A program made the translations under genes and the position numbers. 64,000 nt of DNA from Candidatus Desulfovibrio gallistercoris (GTDB taxonomy: Bacteria; Desulfobacterota; Desulfovibrionia; Desulfovibrionales; Desulfovibrionaceae), in NCBI GenBank assembly GCA_019118745.1, contig DWYJ01000106.1, positions 1-64,000 on the forward strand. The letters run 5' to 3'. Each line of letters begins with the position of its first letter. The first letter of the stretch is position 1. This document shows, one piece after another, positions 16,457-27,000 of this stretch. The notes under the pieces were generated by a model, which ran no database searches, was not told the origin of the DNA, and saw only the letters and a list, made by a program, of their open reading frames with translations.

Positions 16457-19269
16457 GTTCCTCTTACAAAGGGATGCGCTGGCTGAAATGTGACCTGCAC
16501 ATGCATACTCCTGCGGATGCGCGGCACTGGAAAGGTGATTCCTCCGCAAGCGTAGAGGAGGCAGCAAAAAAGTTTGCGGAAGCCTGCCATAAAAAGTGGT
16601 TGGATGTGGTGGGTATTACCGACCATAATTTCCTTAGCAAAGATTTTATACCTCACCTACAGGATGCATTTGATGATATTGAGCGAGAATATCAGCATAG
16701 GATTACATTGTTCCCTGGATTTGAGTTCGAGGCAGATATCGGCAAGGGAATACATGTCATTTGTCTTTTTGAACCGGGAACAGCGACTGAGGAAATAGAC
16801 CATATTTTAACAGAATGTGGAGTTCGCAGACCGCGAATAGAAAATGGCCTGTTAGCTAAATCAACAAAACGCCTACCTGATATTTTGGACATAGTACAAA
16901 GACCAAAACAAGATGGATTATGGCGTGGAATCGTTATTGTTCCCCACATATTTAATAATGGTCTTTTTGATAATAAGCGAACTAACGATTGGCTTCAGCA
17001 GGAGGAATTTCGCAACCCGGATCTTTTGGCTGTCGAAGTTCACAAACCTGTAAGTTTCATGAGTGAAAACTTGCAAAAACTATTTCGATCAGGAGAAGAT
17101 TGCAACCCCGGCTGGAAGCGTATTCGTCCTATTGCCACGCTTATGTCTTCGGACAATAAAATGTTGGATAAAGATGATGCACACAATAAACCTGAGCCCA
17201 ACAGTATCGGCTATCGATACTCATGGATCAAAATGTCTGCGCCCTCTATCGAATCCCTTCGCCAGGCATTCCTTGATCATGAATCACGTATCGTGTTGCC
17301 GGAAGACGTTTCGGAGGAGATACATCCAGAACAGCGTAATCGCCATGCGTACATCAAATCCATCTCTATCAACAATGCGGCTTTTCTAGCTGATCAGGAA
17401 GTCCATTTTTCCCCAAACATGAACTGCATCATTGGTGGGCGGGGCAGTGGAAAATCTACCTTGCTTGAATATCTGCGGATTATTCTGGGTAAGGACTCAC
17501 AGAAAGAGCTAGATGCTGAAACACAGAAGCGAATTGCGCGCGCAAAAAGCACGCTGACGCCTCAAACGACAATCAAAATCTGCTGGGTTACTGCGGAGGG
17601 GTCAGAAGATACCATTGTCTGGCAAAATAATGAACGCACCGTGCAAGGGCGCGAGTTGATCGATTCGGAAACCTTTTTCAGAGGGCTGCCGCTTAAATTT
17701 TATAGCCAGCATCAGCTTAATCATTTGACCGAGTCAAAAGTTGAGGAGGGGAATCTACGTCAGGCCCAGCGGATCTTGGGGCTGATAGACGGGTTCAGGC
17801 AAAGTGAACTGAATGAACTGGAAACACAGGAAAACCTGCATAATCAGAAAATTCAGGACGCTTTTGCCTTTCTACGAAAGGCCGATAGCCTCAGAAAGGA
17901 GGTCAAGCGACTCCAGCAGGAATATCAAGAACTTGACCGTCAATGGAAAGCTCGCAGCGAGATTCAGGAGGATGCCCGGCGACATCAGCACCTCAAAGGG
18001 GAGGAGCGTTATCTCAAGAGTCTTGCAGAAATATCAGATGCGCTGTTCAACGACATCGTTTCTCCGGCTGAACAGATCGCGACTTCCCATGTTCCTTTTC
18101 AGCTTACAGATTCCCCCCATGCTGATTGGTTCAAACAATTTGATGATAAGGTAAAGAACGCTAAAATTACGCTGGCTCGCGCTATACAGGAGGCTGTCGA
18201 GAGTTTCGAAACAACTCTTGAAGAGCTCAAAAGCAAAGATCCGATATGGTCTGCCATCCAGGAAGACCTTAACCAAGCAGATTCCAAGTTTCATGAAGCG
18301 TGCGCAGCTAAAGGCTTGACACCTGACGATGTAGGCCGCTTACAGGAAATTGATCAAGCACGTATCATGAAACAACAGGAAATCAATAAAATAGCGGCTG
18401 AGATTCGTTGGAATGAAGATGCTGCTGGTGACGTGAATCAGCATATGCAGCAGTTGTATCAAATATGGCGAGCACAATTTCAAAAACGTCTAGAAGCTGC
18501 CAAGAGCGCCAATGAACTTGCCGTTCTTGATGGAAATAAACGGTTTATTGATGTTTCTATAGCTTATCAACAGGACTATAAGAGTTTTGCTGAGCTATGG
18601 CAGAGCTTCGCGCCTTCTGATGGAAGAACACGGCTTGGGCGAATGTGGGAGACTTACGGAAAGGCTCTCTATGATCTTTACAAAGAGCAGACTGAAGAGA
18701 AATCTCCCTGGCTAGTGCTGAAAGAGCGCTTACAGGCGAGAGAAAACTTAATAATTTCTGATGTTGAAATCAACTGTCAAGATATTCTCAAATATATTGA
18801 TGAAAACATGGAACGTTGGAAAACTCTACGCTGTTCCCGAGTGCAAGATTCTGCAGATATTACGCTATTCCGATCTGACGGCTCAAAGGCAGGCAGTATA
18901 GCCGATGGTACACTTTCGGATGGACAACGGAATACCGCTGCTCTCGCACTGCTGCTCGCCCAGGAGGGGGGGCCGCTGGTAATAGATCAGCCTGAAGATG
19001 AACTGGATTCCAACTTTGTGTTCCAGGAGCTGATTCCGATGTTGCGTAAAGTCAAAGCGAAGCGTCAGCTTATCTTGGCTACGCACAACGCCAATATTCC
19101 GGTAAATGGAGATGCTGAACTTGTTTACGCCTTTGAAGCTCGCGAGAGTTCCGGGAGACCTCTTGCTTATGGGGGGCTGGATCAGGCATCAGTAACAAAA
19201 GCTGTCCTCGATATCATGGAAGGTTCGGAAGAAGCTTTCCGGCGCAGACGTGAAAAGTACCATTTTTGA
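16453..19269 (+). CDS. PHP-phosphoesterase / SMC-like ATPase (TrlF-like) embedded in BREX
   Basis: This 938-aa fusion starts with a PHP domain: DLHMHTPADA (about residue 14), VGITDHN (about 54) and GFEFEAD (about 93) supply the metal-binding His and Asp/Glu residues. After about residue 300 comes an SMC/RecN-like ATPase: Walker A GGRGSGKSTLLEYL (about 328), a long coiled coil (about 450-760), signature LSDGQRNTAALALLLA and Walker B GGPLVIDQPEDELD (about 840), then ILATHNANIPV. This matches what NCBI calls TrlF-family proteins. It overlaps pglX by 4 bp. A DNA-end or nucleotide-processing nuclease is likely. It is AT-richer than brxC and pglX and is not a core BREX gene. Confidence 0.82.
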   Translation: MSSSYKGMRWLKCDLHMHTPADARHWKGDSSASVEEAAKKFAEACHKKWLDVVGITDHNFLSKDFIPHLQDAFDDIEREYQHRITLFPGFEFEADIGKGIHVICLFEPGTATEEIDHILTECGVRRPRIENGLLAKSTKRLPDILDIVQRPKQDGLWRGIVIVPHIFNNGLFDNKRTNDWLQQEEFRNPDLLAVEVHKPVSFMSENLQKLFRSGEDCNPGWKRIRPIATLMSSDNKMLDKDDAHNKPEPNSIGYRYSWIKMSAPSIESLRQAFLDHESRIVLPEDVSEEIHPEQRNRHAYIKSISINNAAFLADQEVHFSPNMNCIIGGRGSGKSTLLEYLRIILGKDSQKELDAETQKRIARAKSTLTPQTTIKICWVTAEGSEDTIVWQNNERTVQGRELIDSETFFRGLPLKFYSQHQLNHLTESKVEEGNLRQAQRILGLIDGFRQSELNELETQENLHNQKIQDAFAFLRKADSLRKEVKRLQQEYQELDRQWKARSEIQEDARRHQHLKGEERYLKSLAEISDALFNDIVSPAEQIATSHVPFQLTDSPHADWFKQFDDKVKNAKITLARAIQEAVESFETTLEELKSKDPIWSAIQEDLNQADSKFHEACAAKGLTPDDVGRLQEIDQARIMKQQEINKIAAEIRWNEDAAGDVNQHMQQLYQIWRAQFQKRLEAAKSANELAVLDGNKRFIDVSIAYQQDYKSFAELWQSFAPSDGRTRLGRMWETYGKALYDLYKEQTEEKSPWLVLKERLQARENLIISDVEINCQDILKYIDENMERWKTLRCSRVQDSADITLFRSDGSKAGSIADGTLSDGQRNTAALALLLAQEGGPLVIDQPEDELDSNFVFQELIPMLRKVKAKRQLILATHNANIPVNGDAELVYAFEARESSGRPLAYGGLDQASVTKAVLDIMEGSEEAFRRRREKYHF

Positions 19270-19365
19270 GGCGACAGATGATTGAAGCCAGAGTTCTTTC
19301 TGGCTTTTATACAGGCGACGCCATCCCAGGAAAACTGTATAAGACATTCAGAGGACGTAGTATGT

Positions 19366-21720
19366 ATGCGCGTGCTTGATAATCTTCTGCAAGCGGTTCG
19401 TGGCGCCGCTGTTTTTAACCCGGAAGTACAGGTTGCTCCCGCCTGTATTTTGTGGCCGGATCGCGATCGTCAATGGGAAGCTGTCATGCCTACTTTGCAG
19501 GGGGCGCTGCCTGAACTCCTGATCCTTGGCGACTATGTTCCAGAGAAGCATACGGGGCCTGCCATCTGGTTACGGTGCGTCATTGCCGGCAAGATAGAGG
19601 ATGTTGCGCTGCCCGCAGAGCGGACGCCGATTCTCTACCTGCCGGGCGTCAGCCGTCAGGAACTGCGTGCTGTTGAAAGTTGCCCGGAGCTTTTGAAACC
19701 GCTTGCGGAATTGCAATATCGGGGTGTCTTTTGGTCACAAGTCAATGCAAAAGACTGGACAATTCGATCGTATCTGAAATCTGATCAGGGCGGTCTTGGT
19801 CTGGATGTCGCTCAGGATAACGATACCAGACACGCCATGCAGCTGGCGCTGTACCGACTTCTTGATGAAGAGGCTTCTCTGCTCAAGGGCAAACGTCTGG
19901 ACAGAGATTACTTCAATACCCTGTTGACAGGGGGCGACCCGATTCGCGATCTCCTGCAATGGCTCGATCAGGGGGATAGTTTTCGGAACAGGCTGAGTGA
20001 GAACGAGTGGAAAGCCTTTGTTGCGATTTGTCTGTCTCAATTGGCTTTCAATCCTCAGGATGAAGGGATTCTGGCCGGAAGTATTCGCCTTGCCAACCAT
20101 GAAGGGCCGTGGCGTGCTGTGTGGGAGCGCTATAGGGAGGCTCCCCGGCGATATCCCAATATTCCGGCACAAATTGAAAAATGCCGTCCCCCCAGCGATA
20201 CGATGTTCTGGTATATGGAAGGCGGCTCTTTTGAAGGATGGCCTCAGTGGAATGACGAGCAGGAAAAGAGCCTTCGTCAGGATTTGATGGCCCTTGCCTG
20301 CATGCCCGCACACGAGGCAAGAGTCAAGATTAAGGAATTGGAAAAACGACACGGAAACAGACGAAACCTGGTCTGGGCCGAACTGGGGAGCGCTCCTCTG
20401 GCGTATGCCGTGGAGTACCTGGCCTGTCTTGCGGATACAACGCAGAAAAACCTGGCCGCAGGAACAGTGGATGACCTCACAGCAGGCTATTGCAGCTACG
20501 GATGGCAGGCGGATGACAGCGTGCTCCGGGCTTTGGCGCAAGTAGAAAATTCGGCCGATATTGATGCCGTTACGACAGCGATTCGAGCCCTTTATCTGCC
20601 GTGGGCGGAAGATTCGGCCCGATATCTTCAACAACTGGTGGATAATGCCTCGTATCCTGGCGGCACCTGCGAGACGGCAAAGGCCGTAGCTTTCACCTCG
20701 GGAGACTGCGTTTTTTTTGTTGACGGGCTTCGTTTTGATGCCGGGAAGCGGTTGCGCAGAGCCTTGGAGGCTGTCGGGCTGACAGTCTCCGAGGAACCCT
20801 TCTGGGCTGCCCTGCCCAGTGTAACGGCAACGGGTAAGGCGGCAGTCACCCCGGTACGGGACAGGATATGCGGACGAGAAGGCAGTCTGGATTTTGAACC
20901 GTCAGTGGCAGATACCGGACAATCATTGAAGGGCGGCTACCCCTTGAAAAAGTTACTGGACGACGCGGGGTGGTCCATTCTGGATCGTTCTGCTGTTGGC
21001 GATGGGCAGGGGAAAGCCTGGTGCGAATGTGGCGATATCGATCACGAAGGTCATAATCGAGGCTGGAAACTTGCAAAACATCTTGACGCCCTGATTGCCG
21101 AGATTGCAGCGCGAATCCGGGAGCTTGTGACAGCAGGCTGGAAGCGTATTCGCGTTGTGACGGATCATGGCTGGTTGCTGGTTCCCGGCGGCCTGCCAAA
21201 AACTGATCTTCCCGGAGCTCTGACAGATAATAGATGGGGTCGGTGCGCTGCCTTGAAAACAGGGGCCATGTCCGAAGAGCGACTATTCCCATGGTTCTGG
21301 AATTCCAGCCAGTATTTTGCCCTTGCTGACGGAGTAAGCTGCTTTAGAAAAGGGGAGGAGTACACCCACGGCGGACTGAGTCTGCAAGAGTGTCTGACCC
21401 TGCATTTGACGGTAACACCGGGTGAATCTGTCCACGTTGCCGCAGCTATCGAGCTGACCGATGTCGTATGGAAAGGGCTGCGCTGCACCGTTGCCGTAGA
21501 TGGCAACTATGCAGGTCTGTCGCTTGATATTCGCAGTCAGGCCGGTAATGCCCTGTCCAGTGTGGTCGTCAGCAGCAAGCCTCTTAAGGAAAACGGCACT
21601 GCCTCTGTTGTCGTCGAGGATGAGGAGCTGGAAGGGCAGGAGGCAACAGTTGTCTTGATTGATTCCCAGGGCATGCTGCTTGCGCAATATCCCACTGTGA
21701 TTGGTGGAGGTGACCGATGA
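19366..21720 (+). CDS. pglZ: BREX phosphatase-superfamily protein PglZ (type B)
   Basis: This 784-aa protein has the alkaline-phosphatase-like fold of PglZ, with FFVDGLRFDAGKRLRRAL (about residue 451) and VVTDHGWLLVPGG (about 597) as the likely metal-site segments. The N-terminus MRVLDNLLQAV...PACILWPDRDRQWE is the form seen in the type B PglZ variant of BREX-1 loci. ATG 19366 matches family N-termini; the frame is open to TTG 19282 but those codons look non-homologous, leaving about 95 bp between genes. PglZ is essential for BREX protection. The stop overlaps the brxL start. Confidence 0.88.
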   Translation: MRVLDNLLQAVRGAAVFNPEVQVAPACILWPDRDRQWEAVMPTLQGALPELLILGDYVPEKHTGPAIWLRCVIAGKIEDVALPAERTPILYLPGVSRQELRAVESCPELLKPLAELQYRGVFWSQVNAKDWTIRSYLKSDQGGLGLDVAQDNDTRHAMQLALYRLLDEEASLLKGKRLDRDYFNTLLTGGDPIRDLLQWLDQGDSFRNRLSENEWKAFVAICLSQLAFNPQDEGILAGSIRLANHEGPWRAVWERYREAPRRYPNIPAQIEKCRPPSDTMFWYMEGGSFEGWPQWNDEQEKSLRQDLMALACMPAHEARVKIKELEKRHGNRRNLVWAELGSAPLAYAVEYLACLADTTQKNLAAGTVDDLTAGYCSYGWQADDSVLRALAQVENSADIDAVTTAIRALYLPWAEDSARYLQQLVDNASYPGGTCETAKAVAFTSGDCVFFVDGLRFDAGKRLRRALEAVGLTVSEEPFWAALPSVTATGKAAVTPVRDRICGREGSLDFEPSVADTGQSLKGGYPLKKLLDDAGWSILDRSAVGDGQGKAWCECGDIDHEGHNRGWKLAKHLDALIAEIAARIRELVTAGWKRIRVVTDHGWLLVPGGLPKTDLPGALTDNRWGRCAALKTGAMSEERLFPWFWNSSQYFALADGVSCFRKGEEYTHGGLSLQECLTLHLTVTPGESVHVAAAIELTDVVWKGLRCTVAVDGNYAGLSLDIRSQAGNALSSVVVSSKPLKENGTASVVVEDEELEGQEATVVLIDSQGMLLAQYPTVIGGGDR

Positions 21721-23762
21721 TTGCAATGGATCAGATCGACAAAAAAGCAGCCGCCGTGCTTGAGGGGTATCTGGTTCGAAAGGATCTCGTCCGCACGTTC
21801 AGTCGTCAGTTCCCCGTGCCGACCTATGTGGTCGAGTTCCTGCTTGGCCGTTACTGCGCCAGCACCGAGCAGGATGAGATAGATGAAGGTATCGAAATTG
21901 TTCAGCGCCAGCTTTCTTCACGCACGATCAAGGCCGGCGAAGAGGAACTTTTCAAGGCTCGGGCCAGAGAGCAGGGCGAAGTCAAAATTATTGATCTCAT
22001 CACAGCTCGCTTGGATGCCAGAACCGACTCCTACATTGCAACGTTGCCCGGTCTGCGTCTGACAGATGTCCGTATCAGCCCGGAATTAGTGAAAAAACAT
22101 GAACGTATGCTGACAGGAGGCTTTTACGCAGAAATCAGCCTGAATTATGATGCCGCTATCGCTCAGGAAAGCAAGGGAAGGCCTTTTGGTATTGCCTCTC
22201 TCCGGGAAATCCAGCTCTCCAGGCGTGATGTGCTTGATATCCTGGCCGAGGCCCGCAAATCCTTCTCAACCGACGAATGGAAAGACCTGCTGCTTCGTTC
22301 CATAGGTCTGGAGCCGGACGGATTATCCCTGCGGCAACGCGATGCCCTGATGCTGCGCATGGTTCCCTTTGTCGAGCGCAACTACAACCTTGTGGAGCTT
22401 GGTCCCAGAGGCACAGGCAAGAGCCACCTCTTCCAACAGGTTTCTCCGTATGCGCACCTGATCTCCGGAGGTAAGGCCACGGTCGCCCGGATGTTCGTCA
22501 ATAACGCAAATGGCCAGCGAGGGCTGGTCTGCCAATATGATGTGATCTGTTTTGACGAGGTGTCCGGCATCTCTTTTGACCAGAAAGACGGCGTGAACAT
22601 CATGAAAGGCTATATGGAATCGGGAGAGTTCAGCCGTGGCAAGGAGAGCATTCGGGCCGATGGCAGTATCGTCATGGTTGGCAACTTTGATGTGGATGTC
22701 GAGCATCAACAGCGCCTGGGGCACCTGTTTGGCCCCATGCCCCCAGAAATGAAAGACGATACGGCTTTCATGGATAGAATCCATGCCTTTTTACCTGGTT
22801 GGGATGTCCCCAAAATCAGTAAGGAGCTACTCACAAACCATTTCGGTCTGGTGAGTGATTTCTTGTCCGAATGCTGGAGTCAGCTGCGTCAGCAAAGCAG
22901 AGTGGCCATACTGCAAAACCGTGTTTTCTTCGGCGGAGCTCTGTCCGGACGTGATACCAATGCCGTCAACAAAACCGTAAGCGGATTACTTAAACTCCTG
23001 TATCCCGGAGATGGCGAAATCCCCGATGAAGATATTGAGTGGGCCGTACATATTGCCATGGAAGCAAGACGTCGCGTCAAGGAGCAGCAGAAACGTATCG
23101 GGGCTGTGGAGTTTCGCAACACCCATTTCAGCTATGTAATGGGTACTGATGGCGTGGAAAAATTTGTCTCGACACCAGAGCTGCAAAACGAAAGCAGCAT
23201 CGGGAGTGATCCCCTTGAGCCGGGTCAGGTATGGACCATTTCTCCGGGCTGTGGCGAAGATTATCCGGGCCTTTACCGTATCGAAATCAACGAAGGACCA
23301 GGCTCCGGCGTTAAAATTCTTAATAAACCTGTACCTCCTGCTTTCAAAGAAAGCATGGGCTATGCTGAGCAAAACCTTTATGCTCGCGCAATGCAACTGG
23401 TCGGAGATAAGGAACCGCGTCACCATGAATTTTCCGTCCAGCTCAGGGCCTTCGACGCTTCCAAAACCGGTGCAGGACTCGGTATGGCATCTCTAATTGC
23501 CCTCTGCACGGCACTCCTAAAGAAAAGTGTCCGCGGCAGCCTCATTATTGTAGGTGAGATTAATTTGGGTGGTTCTATCGAACCTATTCATAATCCTGTC
23601 AACATTGCAGAAATAGCGGTGGAAAAAGGGGCCTCTGCTCTCTTGATGCCGGTTTCTTGCCGCCGTCAATTGTTGGATCTTTCCGATGACATGGCGACAA
23701 AAATTTCTATTCAGTTCTATTCCGACGCTAGAGATGCACTCTTTAAAGCTTTGAAAGAGTAA
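21717..23762 (+). CDS. brxL: BREX Lon-like AAA+ protein BrxL
   Basis: This 681-aa protein has a central AAA+ domain (Walker A ELGPRGTGKSHLFQQV at about residue 227; Walker B VICFDEVSGISFD at about 275) and a C-terminal Lon-protease-like fold from about 560. BrxL is the last type I BREX gene and is needed for phage exclusion, though not methylation. In the Lon-like part, the position of the catalytic serine reads SKTGAGLG (582-589), with Gly where Lon has Ser, and GSIEPIHNPVNI lacks the usual catalytic Lys. The domain is therefore probably structural. Start overlaps the pglZ stop (ATGA). Confidence 0.92.
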   Translation: MIAMDQIDKKAAAVLEGYLVRKDLVRTFSRQFPVPTYVVEFLLGRYCASTEQDEIDEGIEIVQRQLSSRTIKAGEEELFKARAREQGEVKIIDLITARLDARTDSYIATLPGLRLTDVRISPELVKKHERMLTGGFYAEISLNYDAAIAQESKGRPFGIASLREIQLSRRDVLDILAEARKSFSTDEWKDLLLRSIGLEPDGLSLRQRDALMLRMVPFVERNYNLVELGPRGTGKSHLFQQVSPYAHLISGGKATVARMFVNNANGQRGLVCQYDVICFDEVSGISFDQKDGVNIMKGYMESGEFSRGKESIRADGSIVMVGNFDVDVEHQQRLGHLFGPMPPEMKDDTAFMDRIHAFLPGWDVPKISKELLTNHFGLVSDFLSECWSQLRQQSRVAILQNRVFFGGALSGRDTNAVNKTVSGLLKLLYPGDGEIPDEDIEWAVHIAMEARRRVKEQQKRIGAVEFRNTHFSYVMGTDGVEKFVSTPELQNESSIGSDPLEPGQVWTISPGCGEDYPGLYRIEINEGPGSGVKILNKPVPPAFKESMGYAEQNLYARAMQLVGDKEPRHHEFSVQLRAFDASKTGAGLGMASLIALCTALLKKSVRGSLIIVGEINLGGSIEPIHNPVNIAEIAVEKGASALLMPVSCRRQLLDLSDDMATKISIQFYSDARDALFKALKE

Positions 23763-24052
23763 TTCTGCTGACTTGTATGCAGTGTGCCAGAACGTTACTT
23801 CCCTCCGTTCAGGCAAGAATCCGAATATCTTCTGCCAAGGGGCGAGAGGCAGATACACAAAATTGTAATGATACGTTCATACCGTCCCACAGGCAGCGTT
23901 GCCCGGAAAGATTGCGAATTGGCCACCGGCGAAACATCATGAATGTAAGCATACAGGTATTCCCATCCCGAAGAGGACAGTCTTGCCGTTTCTCGTCTTT
24001 CTGTGTCCCAGTCGATTTTATCCCAAAAATGCGCCGCCATAGTGGATAGAGT
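23763..24052. other. Non-coding interval between brxL and the SIR2 gene
   Basis: I see no gene, clear terminator or repeat in these 290 bp. The spacing suggests that the SIR2 gene has its own promoter rather than being the tail of the BREX operon. Confidence 0.4.
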
Positions 24053-27000
24053 ATGCAGTTCATCCCCCACGGCCCGGACATTCCCAACGACATGCTGCAA
24101 GCCCATGAGGAGGGGCGGCTCGTCTTCTTTTGCGGCGCAGGCATATCCATGCCTGCGGGACTTCCCGATTTCAGCCAGCTGGTCGATAACGTTTGTGAAA
24201 AGATCGGTACCCATCTGCAGGAGCCGGAAAAAAAAGCCTTTGACAATGGACTCTACGACAGGGCGCTCATGCTGCTGGAAAGGCGCCTTCCCGGCGGCGC
24301 TGAACAGATGCGCAAGGCAATGTGGGAATGCCTGCAACCGCCCCTTTCCGATCACCTTGATCTGAAGACCCATGAAGCCCTGCTTGCGCTGGGCCGTGAC
24401 CGGGCAGGCATGCTGCGTCTGATCACGACAAATTTTGACAGACTTTTTATCCAGGCAGCCTCCCAAGCAGGACACGACGTTGCCCATCTGGCAGCGCCGC
24501 AACTTCCCGTGCCTCGAAACGAGCGCTGGAACGGCATCGTCTATCTGCATGGGCTGCTTCCGGAACGCCGCGACGATAACATGACCCTGAAAAATCTCGT
24601 CGTCACAAGCGGGGACTTTGGCCTTGCCTATCTGCACGATCGGTGGGCAGCACGCTTCGTCAGCGAAATGTTACGCACCTACAACATCTGCTTTGTGGGC
24701 TACAGCCTGGGTGATGCCATCCTGCGTTATATGGTGGACGCCCTGGCCGCGTTGCAATTGGAGACAGGAACCGAAGGAATGAATTGCTGGGCTCTGGCAG
24801 AGAACGGGGCTAGCAGTCGGGAACAATGGGAAGCCAAGGGAGTCAAGCCGATCCTCTACAAGGAGGGCAGGCATGACCTTCTGCATCGTACCCTGCATGC
24901 ATGGGCCGCACACTACAGGGACGGTTTGCAGGCAAAGGCAGCAATCATTTCCCGCAATGCTCCGTTGCCGCCCGACACAGGAACAGAGGAGGACGACTTC
25001 GTTGGGCGTGTGCTCTGGGCCCTTTCCGATCCGTCAGGCGCACCAGCCGAGCATTTTGCCCAGCTGGATCCGCCGCCTCCGCTGGAGTGGTTGCTGGAGG
25101 CTTTCTACAGGAAAAATTCTCCGCTTGCCCCCATCCTGTCCGATTCCGCCCCGCCAGGAAGGAAAATCATGCGAAAGCTGTTCCCCTGGGTGGTGAGGCA
25201 TGCCCATGATCCCCGCCTGCTGCTCTGGATACTGCGGCAGGAGGAACAGCAGCAAGTCCGCTGGCGAGAGCTGTTCCGGGGAATACGGCTTGACGACATC
25301 GGCAAGGAGACGGATCTTACCGAGGATGACAAGGCATACTTGCGAAATGTCTTTGCCCTTTTTCGCAATGGCTGGATCATAGGTCGCAACATGACTCTCA
25401 CGGATCTGCCCCCAGAGGAGGAAGCACAACGCCTGTCCGCCTGTCTGAGCCTGCGTCAGGCGCTTGTGCCGTATCTTGTGCTTCGTAAGGGAATTCAAGA
25501 GCAGATCGAGAACGTTAGTTCGCCTCGGACAATTACGCACTTCTGGCCCGAGATCATTCTTGCTGATGATGCCAGTCTGTTGTTTGAGTCTGATTTCTTG
25601 GAAAAATGGCGGATAATACTTCCCGACTTGGCGGAACCCGTTCAGCAACATCTGCTTGACGCTCTGAACATGCTGGAAGAGCTGGCTCCCAAAACCGTGA
25701 ATGGCAGACGTGATTTTTCCATTTTTTGTTTTCCCTCCATTTCGCAACATGAGCAAAACTGGGATCATTCCGCCCGGGCACTCCTGATGCACCTTCTGCG
25801 CGAGGCATGGAAAAGCCTGCACCAGCAGAACCCCACTGCTGCCATCAGCATGGCCGAAAGCTGGTTTGGCAAGCCCTATCCGACCTTCAAACGTTTTGCC
25901 CTGTACGCCGCCGCTCAGGACGGCGTGATCGCGCCTGCCCGCTGGGTGGACTGGCTGCGTCAGGACAACGGCTACTGGCTATGGATCTCTGAAACCCGGC
26001 GTGAAGTCTGCCGTCTGCTCGTCCTGCAGGGGCACAGCTTGGGTACAGTGCTGCGGGAACAACTGGAAGAGGGCATATTGGCCGGGCCCCCCCGCGACAT
26101 TTTCAGGGAGGATATGTCGGAAGAAGAATATCAGGGGTACACGCAATATCTTTCCTGGCTGCTCCTGAAGAAATTGTCCCAGAACTGTTCCTTGTCCTCG
26201 CATGCGCGCTCCCGACTGGAGCAGATAGAGCAGGAGGAACCCCGGCTGCGCCGCGAACCGGATGAGCAGGAGGAATTCCCCGTCTGGGTAGGCTCTCCAC
26301 AAGATGCCGCTTCGTCTCCTGTTGCCATTTCCGCACTGCCGCAAACCTGCGATGGAATTGTCCGCTGGGTCAAAAAGAACGACCTGTACTTTTCACGCAG
26401 GGAACAATGGCGGCAACTCTGCAGAGAAAGGGGACAGAACTGCCTGCAGGCCCTGCAACGTCTGAGCAGAGAAAATATTTTTCCTCGCGAATTCTGGTGG
26501 GATGCCGTCCAGATATGGACAGAGGCCATTTCCAAACCAGCATTTCATCAGGAGCTTCTCGACTGGTTTTTATACCTACCGGACAATATGCTCTTGCAGC
26601 TGGCGGAAAGCTGCTCGTGGTGGCTTGTACGCTGCGCGAAAAGCAATCTTCTTGTCGGGTCAGCGCAATTTATAGATTTGTGCCACAAACTGCTTTTTCT
26701 TTCCTATCCGGAAAAAATCAGCCGTTATTCTGATTCCAGCGATATCGTCAACCAGGCCCTGAGCAGCCCGCAGGGAAACACAGCTCTCGCACTCCTTCAC
26801 ATCTGGGATAATAATGGACTCAGGGACAATGCGGGACTTGTGGAACCTTACCGAACATTGCTTACCGAACTATGCGACCGGCACGAGCCACTGCCCATCC
26901 ATGCACATGTTTTTCTGGGTAGGTATGCCATAACGCTGTACCGTGTTGACAGAGGCTGGACTGAGGAGTACCTGCTGCCGCTTTTTGACTGGCAGCAAAA

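Noticed and set aside
23777..24637. Open frames on both strands between brxL and SIR2
   Set aside because: No ribosome binding site or domain; the reverse frame is antisense to the SIR2 start.
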